Notes: generated by a model not told the origin, from the letters alone. Counted from the first letter of the stretch, positions 8,757 to 18,235 are shown. The stretch: 64,000 nucleotides of DNA from an uncultured Gammaproteobacteria bacterium (GCA_937992195.1 CALKKV010000024.1:1-64000), one strand, 5' to 3'. Program-made: numbers and translations.

Positions 8757-10030
8757 TTCTCGGCATATTTCTCGCATTGGTGGCCATGATCTGCCTAAAC
8801 GTTCCCATAGCGGTGGCGTTGGCAATTTCTGCCATTCTCGGCCTTCTCGCGACTGAAGGCGTCGATTCTCTGGTGACTGTCGCTCTGGATATGTACGACG
8901 GGTCAACAAAGTTTTCCTTAATTGCTATTCCCATGTTTGTGCTGGCGGGCGCCATTATGAATGCAGGCGGCATAACTGACCGTTTGATTAATTTCGTCAG
9001 TGCGCTAATTGGCTTTATTCGCGGTGGCTTGGGGATGGTTAACATCGGTGTGTCGTTGTTTTTTGCCGAAATATCTGGATCCGCAGTGGCCGATGTCGCT
9101 GCGCTCGGATCGGTGATGATTCCTCAAATGAAAAAACGCGGATATTCGGGTGCCTTGTCAGCAGCGATAACCTCTTCATCGGCGTCCCTCGCGATTATCA
9201 TTCCACCTTCTATTCCGATGATTGTTTACGCGACTTCGGCCAACACCAGTGTTGAGCAGCTGTTCGTTGCTGGAATCGTGCCGGGTCTGTTAGGGGCGGC
9301 GGGATTAATGGGCGTAGCCTATGCATTTGCCCGGCGTTACAACTTGCCGGTTGAGGAGTCTTTCAATTTGGCGCAAGTGAAACGCACCTTTATAGATGCG
9401 CTTCCAGCATTCACTTTGCCTGTGATTATTTTGGGCGGAATTTTTGGTGGATTTGTAACTGCTACAGAAGCAGCAGGTCTCGCTGTTTTGGCAGCGCTTT
9501 TGGTAGGTGCCTGGTACCGGCAAATAGATTTTAAGCACTTAAAATCTGCGATGCTTGATGGCGGTATGCAAACAGCAGTGGTCATGCTGCTGGTTGCCGC
9601 TTCGGTGCTTATGGGTGGCTTTCTAACTCGGGCCCAGCTTCCTCAGGAACTGGCCGCTCAAATGCTTGCCTTTACGGATAGCAGACTTGTTATCCTGTTG
9701 ATATTAAATGTATTTTTTCTGGTTATTGGATTCTTTTTGCATTCAGTAGCGGCGATTATTTTAGTTGTTCCTATCGTGATTCCGCTGATACAACAGGTTG
9801 GAATAGATCCTGTGCATTTCGGGCTGATCGTTACCTTGAATCTTGCAATCGGGCAGCAGACGCCGCCTGTTGCTTCGGTTCTTATCACCGCTTGCTCTAT
9901 TGCTAAAACAAATATTTGGGAAGTGTCAAAAGTAAATGTCTACTTTATTGCTGTGCTTCTCACCGTTCTGCTTATTTGTACTTACATACCGTTTATACCA
10001 ATGTTTCTGGTTGAGTATTTTTATCGATAA
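8750..10030 (+). CDS. dctM: TRAP transporter large permease subunit
   Basis: 426 residues, standard length, with about twelve hydrophobic segments throughout. It forms the sodium-coupled transport channel of the TRAP system. Family motifs include FSLIAIPMFVLAGAIMNAGG, AEISGSAVADVAALGSVMIP, SSSASLAIIIPPSIPMIVYA and the late GQQTPPVAS. The ATG overlaps the dctQ stop region, so translation is coupled. It ends the operon and is followed by a strong terminator at 10106-10144. Confidence 0.93.
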   Translation: MLILGIFLALVAMICLNVPIAVALAISAILGLLATEGVDSLVTVALDMYDGSTKFSLIAIPMFVLAGAIMNAGGITDRLINFVSALIGFIRGGLGMVNIGVSLFFAEISGSAVADVAALGSVMIPQMKKRGYSGALSAAITSSSASLAIIIPPSIPMIVYATSANTSVEQLFVAGIVPGLLGAAGLMGVAYAFARRYNLPVEESFNLAQVKRTFIDALPAFTLPVIILGGIFGGFVTATEAAGLAVLAALLVGAWYRQIDFKHLKSAMLDGGMQTAVVMLLVAASVLMGGFLTRAQLPQELAAQMLAFTDSRLVILLILNVFFLVIGFFLHSVAAIILVVPIVIPLIQQVGIDPVHFGLIVTLNLAIGQQTPPVASVLITACSIAKTNIWEVSKVNVYFIAVLLTVLLICTYIPFIPMFLVEYFYR

Positions 10031-10105
10031 CCGAACTGCGATGTATGCAATGAAGTGCTTTTATTCGCCGCAGAGAACTCGATGTAACTTTAACGATTAA
10101 GAAAC

Positions 10106-10144
10106 AAAAAAGCCCTGAGACAAATTCTGTCTCAGGGCTTTTTA
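10106..10144. terminator. bidirectional rho-independent terminator
   Basis: A perfect 12-bp GC-rich stem (10111-10122 with 10128-10139) and 5-base loop are flanked by A-run on the left and T-run on the right. It serves dctM on the plus strand and the convergent OmpA-type lipoprotein gene on the minus strand. Confidence 0.92.
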
Positions 10145-10207
10145 TTTACGCCGACCCAACCAATCACTCAGTTAGGTCGAAACTAGATTGCTTGCAGTGT
10201 CAGCCTA

Positions 10208-10786
10208 TTAGTTAGGCGCTGCAACAATTTCTACCCTACGGTTCTGCGCTTTGCCTTCATCCGTATCGTTGCTTGCGACTGGGCGTGTTTCACCGAAAGA
10301 CTCGGTGCTCAACCTGCTTTGCGCGATGCCATTTTCAGTAAGGAAGTTCAAAACTGAAACAGCACGACGGTAGCCAAGCGCCTTATTGTAATCATCAGAG
10401 CCATCAGAATCTGTGTGACCTACAATTTGGAACTTCTTTCCCGGACTGCTAGCAAGTAATGATGCCGCAACGCCAAGCTTTTCTAGTGCAGCCGGTTTTA
10501 ATGTGGCTTTGTTGGTATCAAAATTGACGCCTTCTACAGTAAACACAATCTCACAGCCGTTTGCGTCTACCCTTACTCCAGGAGCTGTATCCGGGCACCG
10601 GTCCGCGGAATCCAGGACGCCATCGCCATCGCTGTCTAGATCAACTTTTACTGGGGCAGGTGCTGGAGCGGGTGCAGGAGCTGCGACTTCTGCTGTCTCT
10701 ACAGGACGACTCTTAGCAGAGATACAGCCAGCCAGTAATACTGAGACAGATGTGACTATGAGAATTTTAGATAGTGAGGAATTCAT
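10208..10786 (-). CDS. OmpA-family peptidoglycan-associated lipoprotein
   Basis: 192 residues. A lipoprotein signal peptide ends in the lipobox LAGC (Cys21), followed by a proline/alanine linker (APAPAPAPAP), one thrombospondin-type-3 calcium motif (DLDSDGDGVLDSADRCPDT, about 52-70), and a C-terminal OmpA/MotB domain (about 84-190). The latter carries the peptidoglycan-binding signature (TDSDGSDDYNKALGYRRAVSV and RLSTESFGE...ASNDTDEGKAQNRRVEI). It should tether the outer membrane to peptidoglycan. It lacks a beta-barrel, so it is Pal-like rather than OmpA itself, but it is outside the tol-pal operon and should not be called pal. Confidence 0.88.
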   Translation of the reverse strand: MNSSLSKILIVTSVSVLLAGCISAKSRPVETAEVAAPAPAPAPAPVKVDLDSDGDGVLDSADRCPDTAPGVRVDANGCEIVFTVEGVNFDTNKATLKPAALEKLGVAASLLASSPGKKFQIVGHTDSDGSDDYNKALGYRRAVSVLNFLTENGIAQSRLSTESFGETRPVASNDTDEGKAQNRRVEIVAAPN

Positions 10787-11107
10787 AAAATTTATACCGT
10801 GTGTTGGTAGATGTTTAATGTTGAAGGGGAAAAACCGAAAGGGTGTAATAAGCCATACATACGAATCAAGAATTCTGTTGAGAACTGACCGAAATAGTCG
10901 TGCATATGGCTAAATAACTTGGCGATTGCCTAAAAAGATTACATCGAAATATAAACGGGCGAGATTAACGCATACTGAACGACAATTGTGAGTTTGTGTT
11001 GATCAAAATTAGCTCATTTTCAAAATTGTCTTGGTCGAAAAACTATGACCTATGAATCAAGCGAAAGTTTGCTCGACCACATCTTGCTAATCATTTGAAG
11101 TAATGTT
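10787..11107. other. intergenic region, no gene seen
   Basis: About 320 bases between the lipoprotein start and the htpX stop, both on the minus strand. It should contain the lipoprotein promoter. No coding frame or strong hairpin is seen. Confidence 0.4.
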
Positions 11108-11998
11108 TTATCTCGATTCCTTTAAGGCAGCTATCCTCTGCGTGAGAGGCGGGTGTGTACTAGTCAGTTTCTTTAATCCGAGCGCACCTAAAAATCCACC
11201 GTTTATGCCTAAAGCTTGCATTTGCGCAGGTAGCTGCGCCGGTTCAGAAAGCTGTTGTAGTTTCTGCAGAGCGCTGATCATTTTATCTCTGCTAGATAAC
11301 TCTGCACCTCCTTCATCAGCTCGATACTCGCGCCAGCGGCTAAACCAACGGACAATGATCGTGGCTAAAAATCCGAGTACAGTTTGGGCGATCATATAAG
11401 TCATGCGATAGCCAATTCCACGACCATATCCGTAACCGGATCTGCTATATCCCTGATTGCCTCTTCTATCGACCATTGCTGAGATGAGCTGCGAAGCAAT
11501 GATCACAAAGGTGTTCAACACCCCTTGAATTAGCGACATAGTAACCATATCCCCATTTGCGATATGGCTGACCTCGTGCGCTAAAACTGCTTCCACTTCG
11601 TCTCGGTCCATTGCTTGTATCAGACCTGTGCTGACAGCAACTAGCGCATCATCTTTTTTGATTCCAGTGGCGAATGCATTGGGAGCAGATGATTCGAAAA
11701 TTGCGACATCTGGGTGTCCAATTCCTGCTTGGTCAGCCTGGCGGTGGACTGTTTCGACTAACCAGGTTTCCAGCTCATTTGAAGGCGATTCAATAATCAC
11801 CGCCCCTGCCGAGCGCATTGCCATCTTCTTTGACATAAGTAAGGAAATGAATGACCCGGCCATTCCCATCACACCGGCGATTAGAATCATTGGCATGATT
11901 CCCGTGCCGGGCTTATTGAGTCCGAGGACGTTAAGGATGATTCCGATTACAAACAATACAGCCATATTAGTGGCTAGAAATAATCCAATTCGCATCAT
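11108..11998 (-). CDS. htpX: membrane zinc metalloprotease HtpX (M48)
   Basis: 296 residues, as expected. Two N-terminal membrane segments (about 4-24 and 33-53) precede the protease domain. The zinc motif HEVSHIANGD (HExxH, about residue 140) and the third ligand in WREYRADEGGAELS are intact. Two further membrane segments lie between them (LNTFVIIASQLISAM and MTYMIAQTVLGFLATIIV). HtpX degrades misfolded inner-membrane proteins with FtsH. A glycine/tyrosine-rich loop (QGYSRSGYGYGRGIGYR) lies between the last two membrane segments. It stands alone on the minus strand. Confidence 0.93.
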   Translation of the reverse strand: MMRIGLFLATNMAVLFVIGIILNVLGLNKPGTGIMPMILIAGVMGMAGSFISLLMSKKMAMRSAGAVIIESPSNELETWLVETVHRQADQAGIGHPDVAIFESSAPNAFATGIKKDDALVAVSTGLIQAMDRDEVEAVLAHEVSHIANGDMVTMSLIQGVLNTFVIIASQLISAMVDRRGNQGYSRSGYGYGRGIGYRMTYMIAQTVLGFLATIIVRWFSRWREYRADEGGAELSSRDKMISALQKLQQLSEPAQLPAQMQALGINGGFLGALGLKKLTSTHPPLTQRIAALKESR

Positions 11999-12099
11999 GG
12001 TGCTACCCTCTATTGGTTAAATCAAAAACGGTCTCTAAGGACCAATGTGAGTTCAAGAAAAGCGATTTCGGCAAAAACTCCCGATTAAATACTCGCCTG

Positions 12100-12393
12100 T
12101 TATTCTGATTTTTCGCTTTTGGCGATCTTCCCTTTTACAGTGGATTTTAGTTTTTCCCATCCCTGCAGTGAGCTTTGCTTTAATCGGTTGTAGCCATCTT
12201 GAGTCGTGTTTGGGCTGCTAGCGGAGTCGTGGAATTCCATTTCCCCTGCTAAAACCTTGACCAGATTGTCAGCCATTTCCTTTGGTAGTTTGGATTTGAC
12301 TTCAGTGATAACGACGTCAAACGTCTTCTCCGCAACCGATTGACTAACGGAAGCTTTTTCAGAGACTCTCTTTATAAGGTCAATCATGTTCAA
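12100..12393 (-). CDS. small helical protein of unknown function
   Basis: 97 residues, no signal peptide. The N-terminal half (MIDLIKRVSEKASVSQSVAEKTFDVVITEVKSKLP) resembles the start of HU-like or DUF2267-like helical domains, with an amphipathic helix, turn and second helix. The C-terminus is lysine-rich. It lies between htpX and the coiled-coil/HhH gene on the same strand and is preceded by 52 bases. I cannot assign a function, and nucleic-acid binding is only a possibility suggested by the basic tail. Confidence 0.5.
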   Translation of the reverse strand: MNMIDLIKRVSEKASVSQSVAEKTFDVVITEVKSKLPKEMADNLVKVLAGEMEFHDSASSPNTTQDGYNRLKQSSLQGWEKLKSTVKGKIAKSEKSE

Positions 12394-12445
12394 TTACTTA
12401 GAAATATTTAGGATTAATTGGTTGTTTATATAGCCAATAACTTGT

Positions 12446-13981
12446 TTAACTTTTGCCATGGTACTTCTTTTGATACTCCATTTTAGCACCACCGACCCAA
12501 TCATCACGTTCGATTCTATCCGGAAATGTATCAATGGCTTTGGCTACTCTCTCTATATCGCTTTTTGTGAATTCCGAGATTTGCTTAAACGAAGTAATAC
12601 CAAGCTCGTTTAAGATGCCTTCCATTACTGGTCCAATACCGTAAATCAGTTTTAGGTCATCTTTTTCGGCCGGTGCGGTAAACAGCGGTGTTCTCTTAGC
12701 TGGTGTTGCAGCCTTTCCAGATCCTGTTGTTGGCGCTGCCGAGGAGACAGCAGGTCGGTTACTTTGTTGCGCTGCATTTTTATCTGTTTGCGCTTTGTCC
12801 AGACGACTTTGCAATTCAGAAATTTTTTGCTGTTGAGATTGTCCAGACTGACGACAGCTATTGAGAGCAGACTGTGATTCTGAGAGTTGCTTTTTAAGTG
12901 CGTCTAGTTCTTTCTGAATCTCTCCACTATTTTCCTTTGAGCTTTGTGCAGACTTTAAATTTTGTTCCAGAATAGTCACCTTGTTTTTAGCGGCAACCAA
13001 ATCCTGATCTTTTTGCTTAGCTTCTGACTTCGCTTTGTCAAGATTTGATTTTGCGTCGGCAACTTCTTTGTCTAGTGATGCCTGCGCTCTCAACTGAGAC
13101 TGTAGTCGCTCTATTGCGGTGTCTTTCTCTCGAAGCTCTCTATCTTGAAGCTCGCGACTCTTATATTCCGATTTCGCCGTTTGTAAATCGTTGGTCAAGG
13201 CTGAAAGTTTTGAGTCTCGGTCAGCACTTACTTTAGCGAGTTCAGACTTTGAGGCATCAAATTGACTCTTGAGAGAAGCCGTTTCTTTCTGATTCTGCTT
13301 TTTAAGGTTCTCAATGTCCTCAGAAGCTTTCTTAACGTTGCCCAACGCCTGTGACAGTGCTGCTTTTTGGTCTGCTACCGTCTTGTTTTGTTCTTCCAAT
13401 TGCTTTTTGAGTTGCTCCAGTTCACTCTGCTTTTCCTTACCTATACGCGAAATTTCTGAATCAGCCTTGGTAACCTGCGCTTTTAATGAGGCGGTTTGTT
13501 CTTGATGTTGTTGCGCTAAAGTTGACAAATCTTTTTTATGTTTTTCAACATCTTTTTTTACTGCTGCAACCGCTGCTTCTTTTTCTGCAGCAAATTTCTG
13601 GCTGAGGGATTCCGCTTCCGTTTTGTATTTCTGATCCAATTTTTTATGGTCAGTCTCCATCACACCCAGTTTGGAAGTTAGCGACGCAATTTGCGATTTG
13701 GATTCAGTGACTTCACTTTCAAGCGGTTTGATTTTGCCTACCTGTAAGTTTAAATCGTCAATTGTGCTTTGACTGTTAAGGCGATGCGTCTCAAATTCTT
13801 GTTTAGTTGCTTCGTAATGCGAAAAAGCTTCAGCTTTTTCTTTATTTGCGTGTTCGATTTCTCCGTTAAGTCTGGAAATTTCGCCGCTTGCTTTTATGCG
13901 CTTCCATATCCAACCAATTATCAGTCCCAAGATAAATGCCAGGAGTAAGCACAATAAGATCTGTTCAATTAAATAACCCAT
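12446..13981 (-). CDS. membrane-anchored coiled-coil protein with helix-hairpin-helix tail
   Basis: 511 residues. One N-terminal membrane helix (about 6-25, ILLCLLLAFILGLIIGWIW) is followed by some 370 residues of almost continuous coiled coil rich in K, E, Q and S. A linker leads to a C-terminal domain of about 75 residues: DLKLIYGIGPVMEGILNELGI, then FKQISEFTKSDIERVAKAI, and a terminal RIERDDWVGGAKM. That domain matches the H3TH/HhH module seen at the ends of many envelope or ribosomal-type proteins and related to FEN1-like DNA-binding folds. It lies 13 bases downstream of the BON-OmpA gene. It looks like a tether between the inner membrane and an unknown partner. Confidence 0.7.
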   Translation of the reverse strand: MGYLIEQILLCLLLAFILGLIIGWIWKRIKASGEISRLNGEIEHANKEKAEAFSHYEATKQEFETHRLNSQSTIDDLNLQVGKIKPLESEVTESKSQIASLTSKLGVMETDHKKLDQKYKTEAESLSQKFAAEKEAAVAAVKKDVEKHKKDLSTLAQQHQEQTASLKAQVTKADSEISRIGKEKQSELEQLKKQLEEQNKTVADQKAALSQALGNVKKASEDIENLKKQNQKETASLKSQFDASKSELAKVSADRDSKLSALTNDLQTAKSEYKSRELQDRELREKDTAIERLQSQLRAQASLDKEVADAKSNLDKAKSEAKQKDQDLVAAKNKVTILEQNLKSAQSSKENSGEIQKELDALKKQLSESQSALNSCRQSGQSQQQKISELQSRLDKAQTDKNAAQQSNRPAVSSAAPTTGSGKAATPAKRTPLFTAPAEKDDLKLIYGIGPVMEGILNELGITSFKQISEFTKSDIERVAKAIDTFPDRIERDDWVGGAKMEYQKKYHGKS

Positions 13982-13993
13982 GATTTAACTCTC

Positions 13994-16168
13994 TTAGTTA
14001 ATTACTTTAAATTCAATTCGCCGATTTTGCTTTCGGCCTTCCGCGGTGTTGTTTGGTCCAATAGGGTTTTCTTCACCAAACCCCTTGGCTTCTATACGTT
14101 GTGAGGAGATACCTTTATTAACCAGATAACTTTTGACCGATTCGGCGCGTGCGTTGCTTAGCGCTAAATTCAGGTCATTATCGCCGGTGCTATCTGTATG
14201 GCCTTCGACACGAACATTGATGCTGGAGTACAGCTTTAATACTTCATATGCCTGATTAAGCACGCCTTCGCTCTCGCCAAGAATATCGGCACTGTTTGAC
14301 GCGAACTGTATGCCACTCAAGTCAAGGTTAGAGATCGCCTGCGCAATTTCTTCTTGCTTTTTCCGCTCCAGCTCAGCAAGTCGTTGTTTTTCTAGCTCAG
14401 CCTGCTTTTGTTTCTCAATTTCAGCAAGTCGTTGTTTTTCTAGCTCAGCCTGTTTTTGTTTCTCAATTTCAGCAAGTCGCTGCTTTTCGAGTTCAGCCTG
14501 CTTTTGCTTCTCAATTTCCGCAAGTCTTTGCTTTTCGAGTTCAGCCTGCTTTTGCTTCTCAATTTCCGCAAGTCTTTGCTTTTCGAGTTCAGCTTGTTTC
14601 TGCTTCTCAATTTCCGCAAGCCTCTGTTGCTCTAGCTCAGCCAGTCTTTGCTTTTCAATTTCCGCAAGCCTCTGCTGCTCTAGCTCAGCCAGTCTTTGCT
14701 TTTCCAGCTCGGCTTGCCGTTGTTTCTCTAGTTCAGCAAGTCTTTGTTTTGCTAACTCAGCTTGCTTTTGACGCTCCAGTTCGGCCTGTTTCTGATCAAA
14801 GGCTTGCTGGTCATATTCAATATTAACGTTGTTATTCCGAGCGCCGAGAATGCCTGCGATTTGTGACTGCGCATTGGATTGTTCTTCAGGGGTTTCTACC
14901 ATTGCTTGAACAGTGATATTCGAATCGCTTGCGTCCAAGGTAAAGTCCGCTGATTCTGGAAGTTGCGCTATGGAATCAAGACTAAGCTCCAGCCATTCTC
15001 TGTTTCCTTCACTTGAGCCGACAACCAAGTTGTTAACAATTTTGCTGTCTGGGAATCTTGTTGTAGCGAAATCAACCGTCGAATCGACTTGTTCTTGACT
15101 ATGCAATGCACCGCTTAATTCAATGATGTCGTTGTTTAGCGCGATCTGTAAATTGCTAGACGGCAGCGCTTCGGTCAGACTGTTTGAAACAGTATGATCC
15201 GGTCCAAACATAGAGGCAACTTTGGATTCCAGATTTTCGATTGAAGTGCTGCTCGGCAGCTCACCGGCTAATTCGACCGACGAAGGAGATACCGTGGTGT
15301 CGATTTTATTTGCGATGGAATCATTTTCGATAAGATCAATACCAGTGTTGATCCATTTGTCATTGATGTAATGTCCGGCGTATGTAACCTCTGATTTCAG
15401 GTTCGGCAGGCCGGCGATTCGAGATTTAATCTGTTCGCTTTCTGGCAAGTTTCCGCTAAGTACCGCTCCTCCATTTGAATGACTTAGCTGTAGGTTTGCG
15501 GGTACTTGAATATTTTCAGTAACGGACAGGCTGGAAGAGAGGTTCGAAGCCGCCAGTTCATTCGTTCTCCGGATAATGTTATTTCGAATTTCATCGCTGG
15601 GAGCGATGCCAGAAATATCGAATGCTTTGTCAGAGGAGCTAATTTCTACTCTGGAGAGTGCGGAAGCCGACTGAATGACGCCAATAATTTTCTCTACCGA
15701 TGGTTTTGCAGCGCCTGTTTCGATAGAGGAAGAAATTTGGTCTTTCTGGAGCTGGTAACTAGAAACTAAAGTGTCAACTAATTTTGTCTTCTCTTCTTCT
15801 GACTCGACTATCGCGGATAGAGTGACTGCGTTGTCTTTCTTGGAAAGCTTAAATGAATTAGGTGATATTACATTGACGGTCAAGTTGTCCAAGACTTTAT
15901 TGACGCCTCTAAGGCCAGAAACCGTTTCTACTGCTTTTATGCGGTTAGATTCGGAGGTTAATATGCCATTTAGAGTAACGTCGCGACCGTCAACATCTGC
16001 AGTGATACCGCTGATACTACCCACCGATAAGGCTTGGGCAGATCTTGACGAAATATCCGAATCAATTCCTTTCAGGTGATGAAGGAAACAAAACACCAAA
16101 AATATGGCTACTATCAAAGCTAGTATCCATGGTGCCCAGGAATTTGTGGAATTCTTCTCAGATGTCAT
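13994..16168 (-). CDS. large BON-like/OmpA envelope protein with repeat coiled coil
   Basis: 724 residues. The N-terminal membrane helix (about 13-32) acts as an uncleaved anchor. Residues 45-450 hold about five BON-like modules of alternating strands and helices (ADVDGRDVTLNGILTSESNR, GAVLSGNLPESEQIKSRI, DIIELSGALHSQEQVDS). Residues 455-605 are a coil made of 8-residue units (KQRLAEIE/KQKQAELE). Residues 610-724 form an OmpA/MotB peptidoglycan-binding domain (VEGHTDSTGDNDLNLALSNARA and ENPIGPNNTAEGRKQNRRIEF). The protein could span the periplasm from inner membrane to peptidoglycan. Its start overlaps a possible small ORF by 4 bases, and the HhH protein gene follows after 12 bases. Confidence 0.82.
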   Translation of the reverse strand: MTSEKNSTNSWAPWILALIVAIFLVFCFLHHLKGIDSDISSRSAQALSVGSISGITADVDGRDVTLNGILTSESNRIKAVETVSGLRGVNKVLDNLTVNVISPNSFKLSKKDNAVTLSAIVESEEEKTKLVDTLVSSYQLQKDQISSSIETGAAKPSVEKIIGVIQSASALSRVEISSSDKAFDISGIAPSDEIRNNIIRRTNELAASNLSSSLSVTENIQVPANLQLSHSNGGAVLSGNLPESEQIKSRIAGLPNLKSEVTYAGHYINDKWINTGIDLIENDSIANKIDTTVSPSSVELAGELPSSTSIENLESKVASMFGPDHTVSNSLTEALPSSNLQIALNNDIIELSGALHSQEQVDSTVDFATTRFPDSKIVNNLVVGSSEGNREWLELSLDSIAQLPESADFTLDASDSNITVQAMVETPEEQSNAQSQIAGILGARNNNVNIEYDQQAFDQKQAELERQKQAELAKQRLAELEKQRQAELEKQRLAELEQQRLAEIEKQRLAELEQQRLAEIEKQKQAELEKQRLAEIEKQKQAELEKQRLAEIEKQKQAELEKQRLAEIEKQKQAELEKQRLAEIEKQKQAELEKQRLAELERKKQEEIAQAISNLDLSGIQFASNSADILGESEGVLNQAYEVLKLYSSINVRVEGHTDSTGDNDLNLALSNARAESVKSYLVNKGISSQRIEAKGFGEENPIGPNNTAEGRKQNRRIEFKVIN
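14364..14800. repeat. in-gene tandem repeat encoding a coiled coil
   Basis: About nine imperfect copies of a 48-bp unit (two 8-codon modules encoding KQ[RK][LQ]AE[IL]E). Copies differ mostly at synonymous positions, with the central units nearly identical, so the array has probably expanded by slippage or unequal exchange. It also creates a long opposite-strand shadow reading frame rich in S, C and F. Confidence 0.85.
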
Positions 16169-16374
16169 AGTTCACCTTGTCTGTTATCTAATGTCCTCGC
16201 CCGTCGCATCCTTAACCCCTGCTGTATAGTCTTTCGTGCGCAGTCGATAAAAAGCGGTTTTATTGGGGAACTTTTGAATAGTCTATCGACGCTTGATGAA
16301 TGAGAAATGAACTGGCAAGCAGGGTTCCCAAATCGTAGAAGAACATTTAGAAACTGAATGTGAGTTGACTCCAT
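16165..16374 (-). CDS. possible small protein upstream of the BON-OmpA gene
   Basis: 69 codons with ATG about 11 bases after GAGG. Its TGA overlaps the ATG of the BON-OmpA gene as ATGA, an arrangement used for translational coupling. The product has no recognised domain, signal peptide or membrane segment. It may be a leader frame that helps initiate the large gene, or simply spurious. Confidence 0.25.
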   Translation of the reverse strand: MESTHIQFLNVLLRFGNPACQFISHSSSVDRLFKSSPIKPLFIDCARKTIQQGLRMRRARTLDNRQGEL

Positions 16375-16548
16375 GCTTATAACCTCAATTCATCAAGACT
16401 TGTAATATAGTCAAATTTGAATCCGTGTTCTATCCGTTCAGGAGAGATTAAGAGTCCATTCAGGGTAGCGCTAGCTTTCAAAAAATAGACTTGTCCGCAG
16501 TGCCTTTTGCACTTTATTTACCCTGAATTCTACAAGAGGAAAAAATGC

Positions 16549-17247
16549 ATGAATAAATATATTGCCGAATGTGTCGGTACATTTTGGTTAGTTCTCGGAG
16601 GTTGCGGTAGTGCTGTTCTCGCTGCAGCATTCCCAGATGTTGGCATTGGTCTGGTGGGTGTTTCATTTGCATTTGGATTGACCGTATTGACCATGGCCTA
16701 CGCCATTGGTCATATTTCAGGATGTCATCTGAACCCAGCAGTTTCTATCGGTTTGTGTGTTGGAGGTCGTTTCCCAGCAAGCCAATTGGGTCCGTATATT
16801 GGTGCACAAGTATTGGGCGGCATCATCGCTGGAGGTGTGTTGTATATGATTGCTTCTGGACAGGCAGGGTTTGAGACCGGCGGCTTTGCATCTAACGGTT
16901 ACGGAGAACATTCTCCCGGACAATACTCGTTATTTGCTGCGTTGGTTTGTGAGGTGGTGATGACAGCAATGTTCCTGCTTATTATTTTGGGTGCGACTGA
17001 CGAAAGAGCGCCTGCTGGTTTTGCGCCAATTGCAATTGGTCTAGGCTTGACACTGATTCACCTAATCAGCATTCCAGTAACAAACACTTCAGTAAATCCC
17101 GCCCGAAGCACTGGCGTGGCATTATATGAAGGTGGATGGGCGCTGGGGCAGCTTTGGTTATTCTGGATTGCGCCCATTGTTGGTGCGGCGATTGGTGCCG
17201 TAATTTACGGAGTGATCGGTAAAAAAGAAGAACCAAGCGCTAGTTAG
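16549..17247 (+). CDS. aqpZ: aquaporin Z, water channel
   Basis: 232 residues from the ATG at 16549, preceded by AGAGGA at 8-base spacing. An in-frame extension from 16507 and an out-of-frame ATG at 16545 are discounted. Six membrane helices and both half-helix signatures are present, HLNPAVS and VNPARSTG. The residues expected at the selectivity filter (Phe in SFAFGL, His in LIHLISIP, Arg in NPARS) point to a water-selective channel and not a glycerol facilitator. It is a single-gene unit followed by a terminator at 17284-17323. Confidence 0.93.
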   Translation: MNKYIAECVGTFWLVLGGCGSAVLAAAFPDVGIGLVGVSFAFGLTVLTMAYAIGHISGCHLNPAVSIGLCVGGRFPASQLGPYIGAQVLGGIIAGGVLYMIASGQAGFETGGFASNGYGEHSPGQYSLFAALVCEVVMTAMFLLIILGATDERAPAGFAPIAIGLGLTLIHLISIPVTNTSVNPARSTGVALYEGGWALGQLWLFWIAPIVGAAIGAVIYGVIGKKEEPSAS

Positions 17248-17283
17248 TAAAGCGCAAGCGCAAGAATTTGCGCGAGCAAATCG

Positions 17284-17323
17284 AGTGTGGTTCGGGTATT
17301 AAATTCGGGCCACACTTTTTTTT
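17284..17323 (+). terminator. rho-independent terminator after aqpZ
   Basis: A 7-bp stem (AGTGTGG at 17284-17290 with CCACACT at 17310-17316) closes a long loop and runs into eight T residues. It ends aqpZ transcription. The convergent HTH-regulator gene stops at 17360. Confidence 0.7.
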
Positions 17324-17359
17324 CGCAAATTATGTCAAACAGCCAATAACTTCAGGGGA

Positions 17360-18109
17360 TCAGAAATTTTTGGTTTTACCGTCTCTTCTTAGATTTTTAA
17401 ATAACGAGAGTTCAAGCGGCCGCATCGCAAAAACCATTGTCGTCCCAAAACGTTCTGCCATCGGCACCTTAGAATCTTCTTCATACAAAGCATAATATTC
17501 AGATACTAGCCGCTGACTTAACTCCTGGATTCGTTGGTTGGATTTTCGCGACAGCATGCCATGTGCGACGACAAAAGTTTCTCCAGGACCGTCGAAGCGC
17601 GAATTAAATAACTCGGACAAGGTGTTTTCTCTGAAGAAGCGCTCAATATAACCGTCTTTTATCCAGGCGAACTGAGGGCTCATCAATAATTTTATTCTCT
17701 CGTCTGGGCGCAATTCAATTAACCCCTGTTTCTCGATGCGACGCAGCTGGAGCAGACACTTCTCCCTTGAAATGGCGTAGGTGTCAACAATCTCGTCTAT
17801 CGAGAGTCTGTTTCGAATGGCGATAGCCACCAACAACAGGGTTGTGTCTGAGACCAGCTCTTTTTCTTGTTCTTCTGAAAGACAGCTAATCATCACAGTC
17901 TCGCTTTCGGCGACGGTCACCAGGTCAGAAAAATCCAGACTGACCAGCTTCAATATCTTGTCAATGCGACTGACGCTCATATCCTGTTTTGAGAACATGC
18001 GCTTGACACTTGCTTCTGACAGATGCAGCGCATTCGCCACGTCAAAATAAGTAACTCTTTGTTTTCTAAGTATATTTTTAAGTGTTTTAATTAGTTTCTT
18101 CGATTCCAT
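17360..18109 (-). CDS. XRE-type HTH transcription regulator
   Basis: 249 residues from the ATG at 18109. A GTG 33 bases upstream would add 11 residues. The N-terminal 60 residues form a Cro/CI-like helix-turn-helix (TYFDVANALHLSEASVKRMFSKQDMSVSRIDKIL). Residues 80-150 contain a second winged-helix-like stretch (LSIDEIVDTYAISREKCLLQLRRIEKQGLIEL). The C-terminal third is likely a sensing or dimerisation region. It is divergent from the DUF2145 pair at 18236 with about 125 bases between starts, so it is a candidate regulator of that pair. The effector is unknown. Confidence 0.75.
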   Translation of the reverse strand: MESKKLIKTLKNILRKQRVTYFDVANALHLSEASVKRMFSKQDMSVSRIDKILKLVSLDFSDLVTVAESETVMISCLSEEQEKELVSDTTLLLVAIAIRNRLSIDEIVDTYAISREKCLLQLRRIEKQGLIELRPDERIKLLMSPQFAWIKDGYIERFFRENTLSELFNSRFDGPGETFVVAHGMLSRKSNQRIQELSQRLVSEYYALYEEDSKVPMAERFGTTMVFAMRPLELSLFKNLRRDGKTKNF

Positions 18110-18235
18110 TGCAAAAGTATCAATATGTGCTACTAAGAGCACTATATTATTATAAATAAAGCAATTTAGTTATCGATATTCTACTAATTCGGACGATCTG
18201 TGATCGTAAGTATCTACGTTTTTAGGAGAATAAAG

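Noticed and set aside
14310..14771. A 153-codon plus-strand reading frame rich in Ser, Cys and Phe
   Set aside because: It is the antisense shadow of the coiled-coil repeat in the BON-OmpA gene. The repeat keeps the complementary frame open, and the product is low-complexity.
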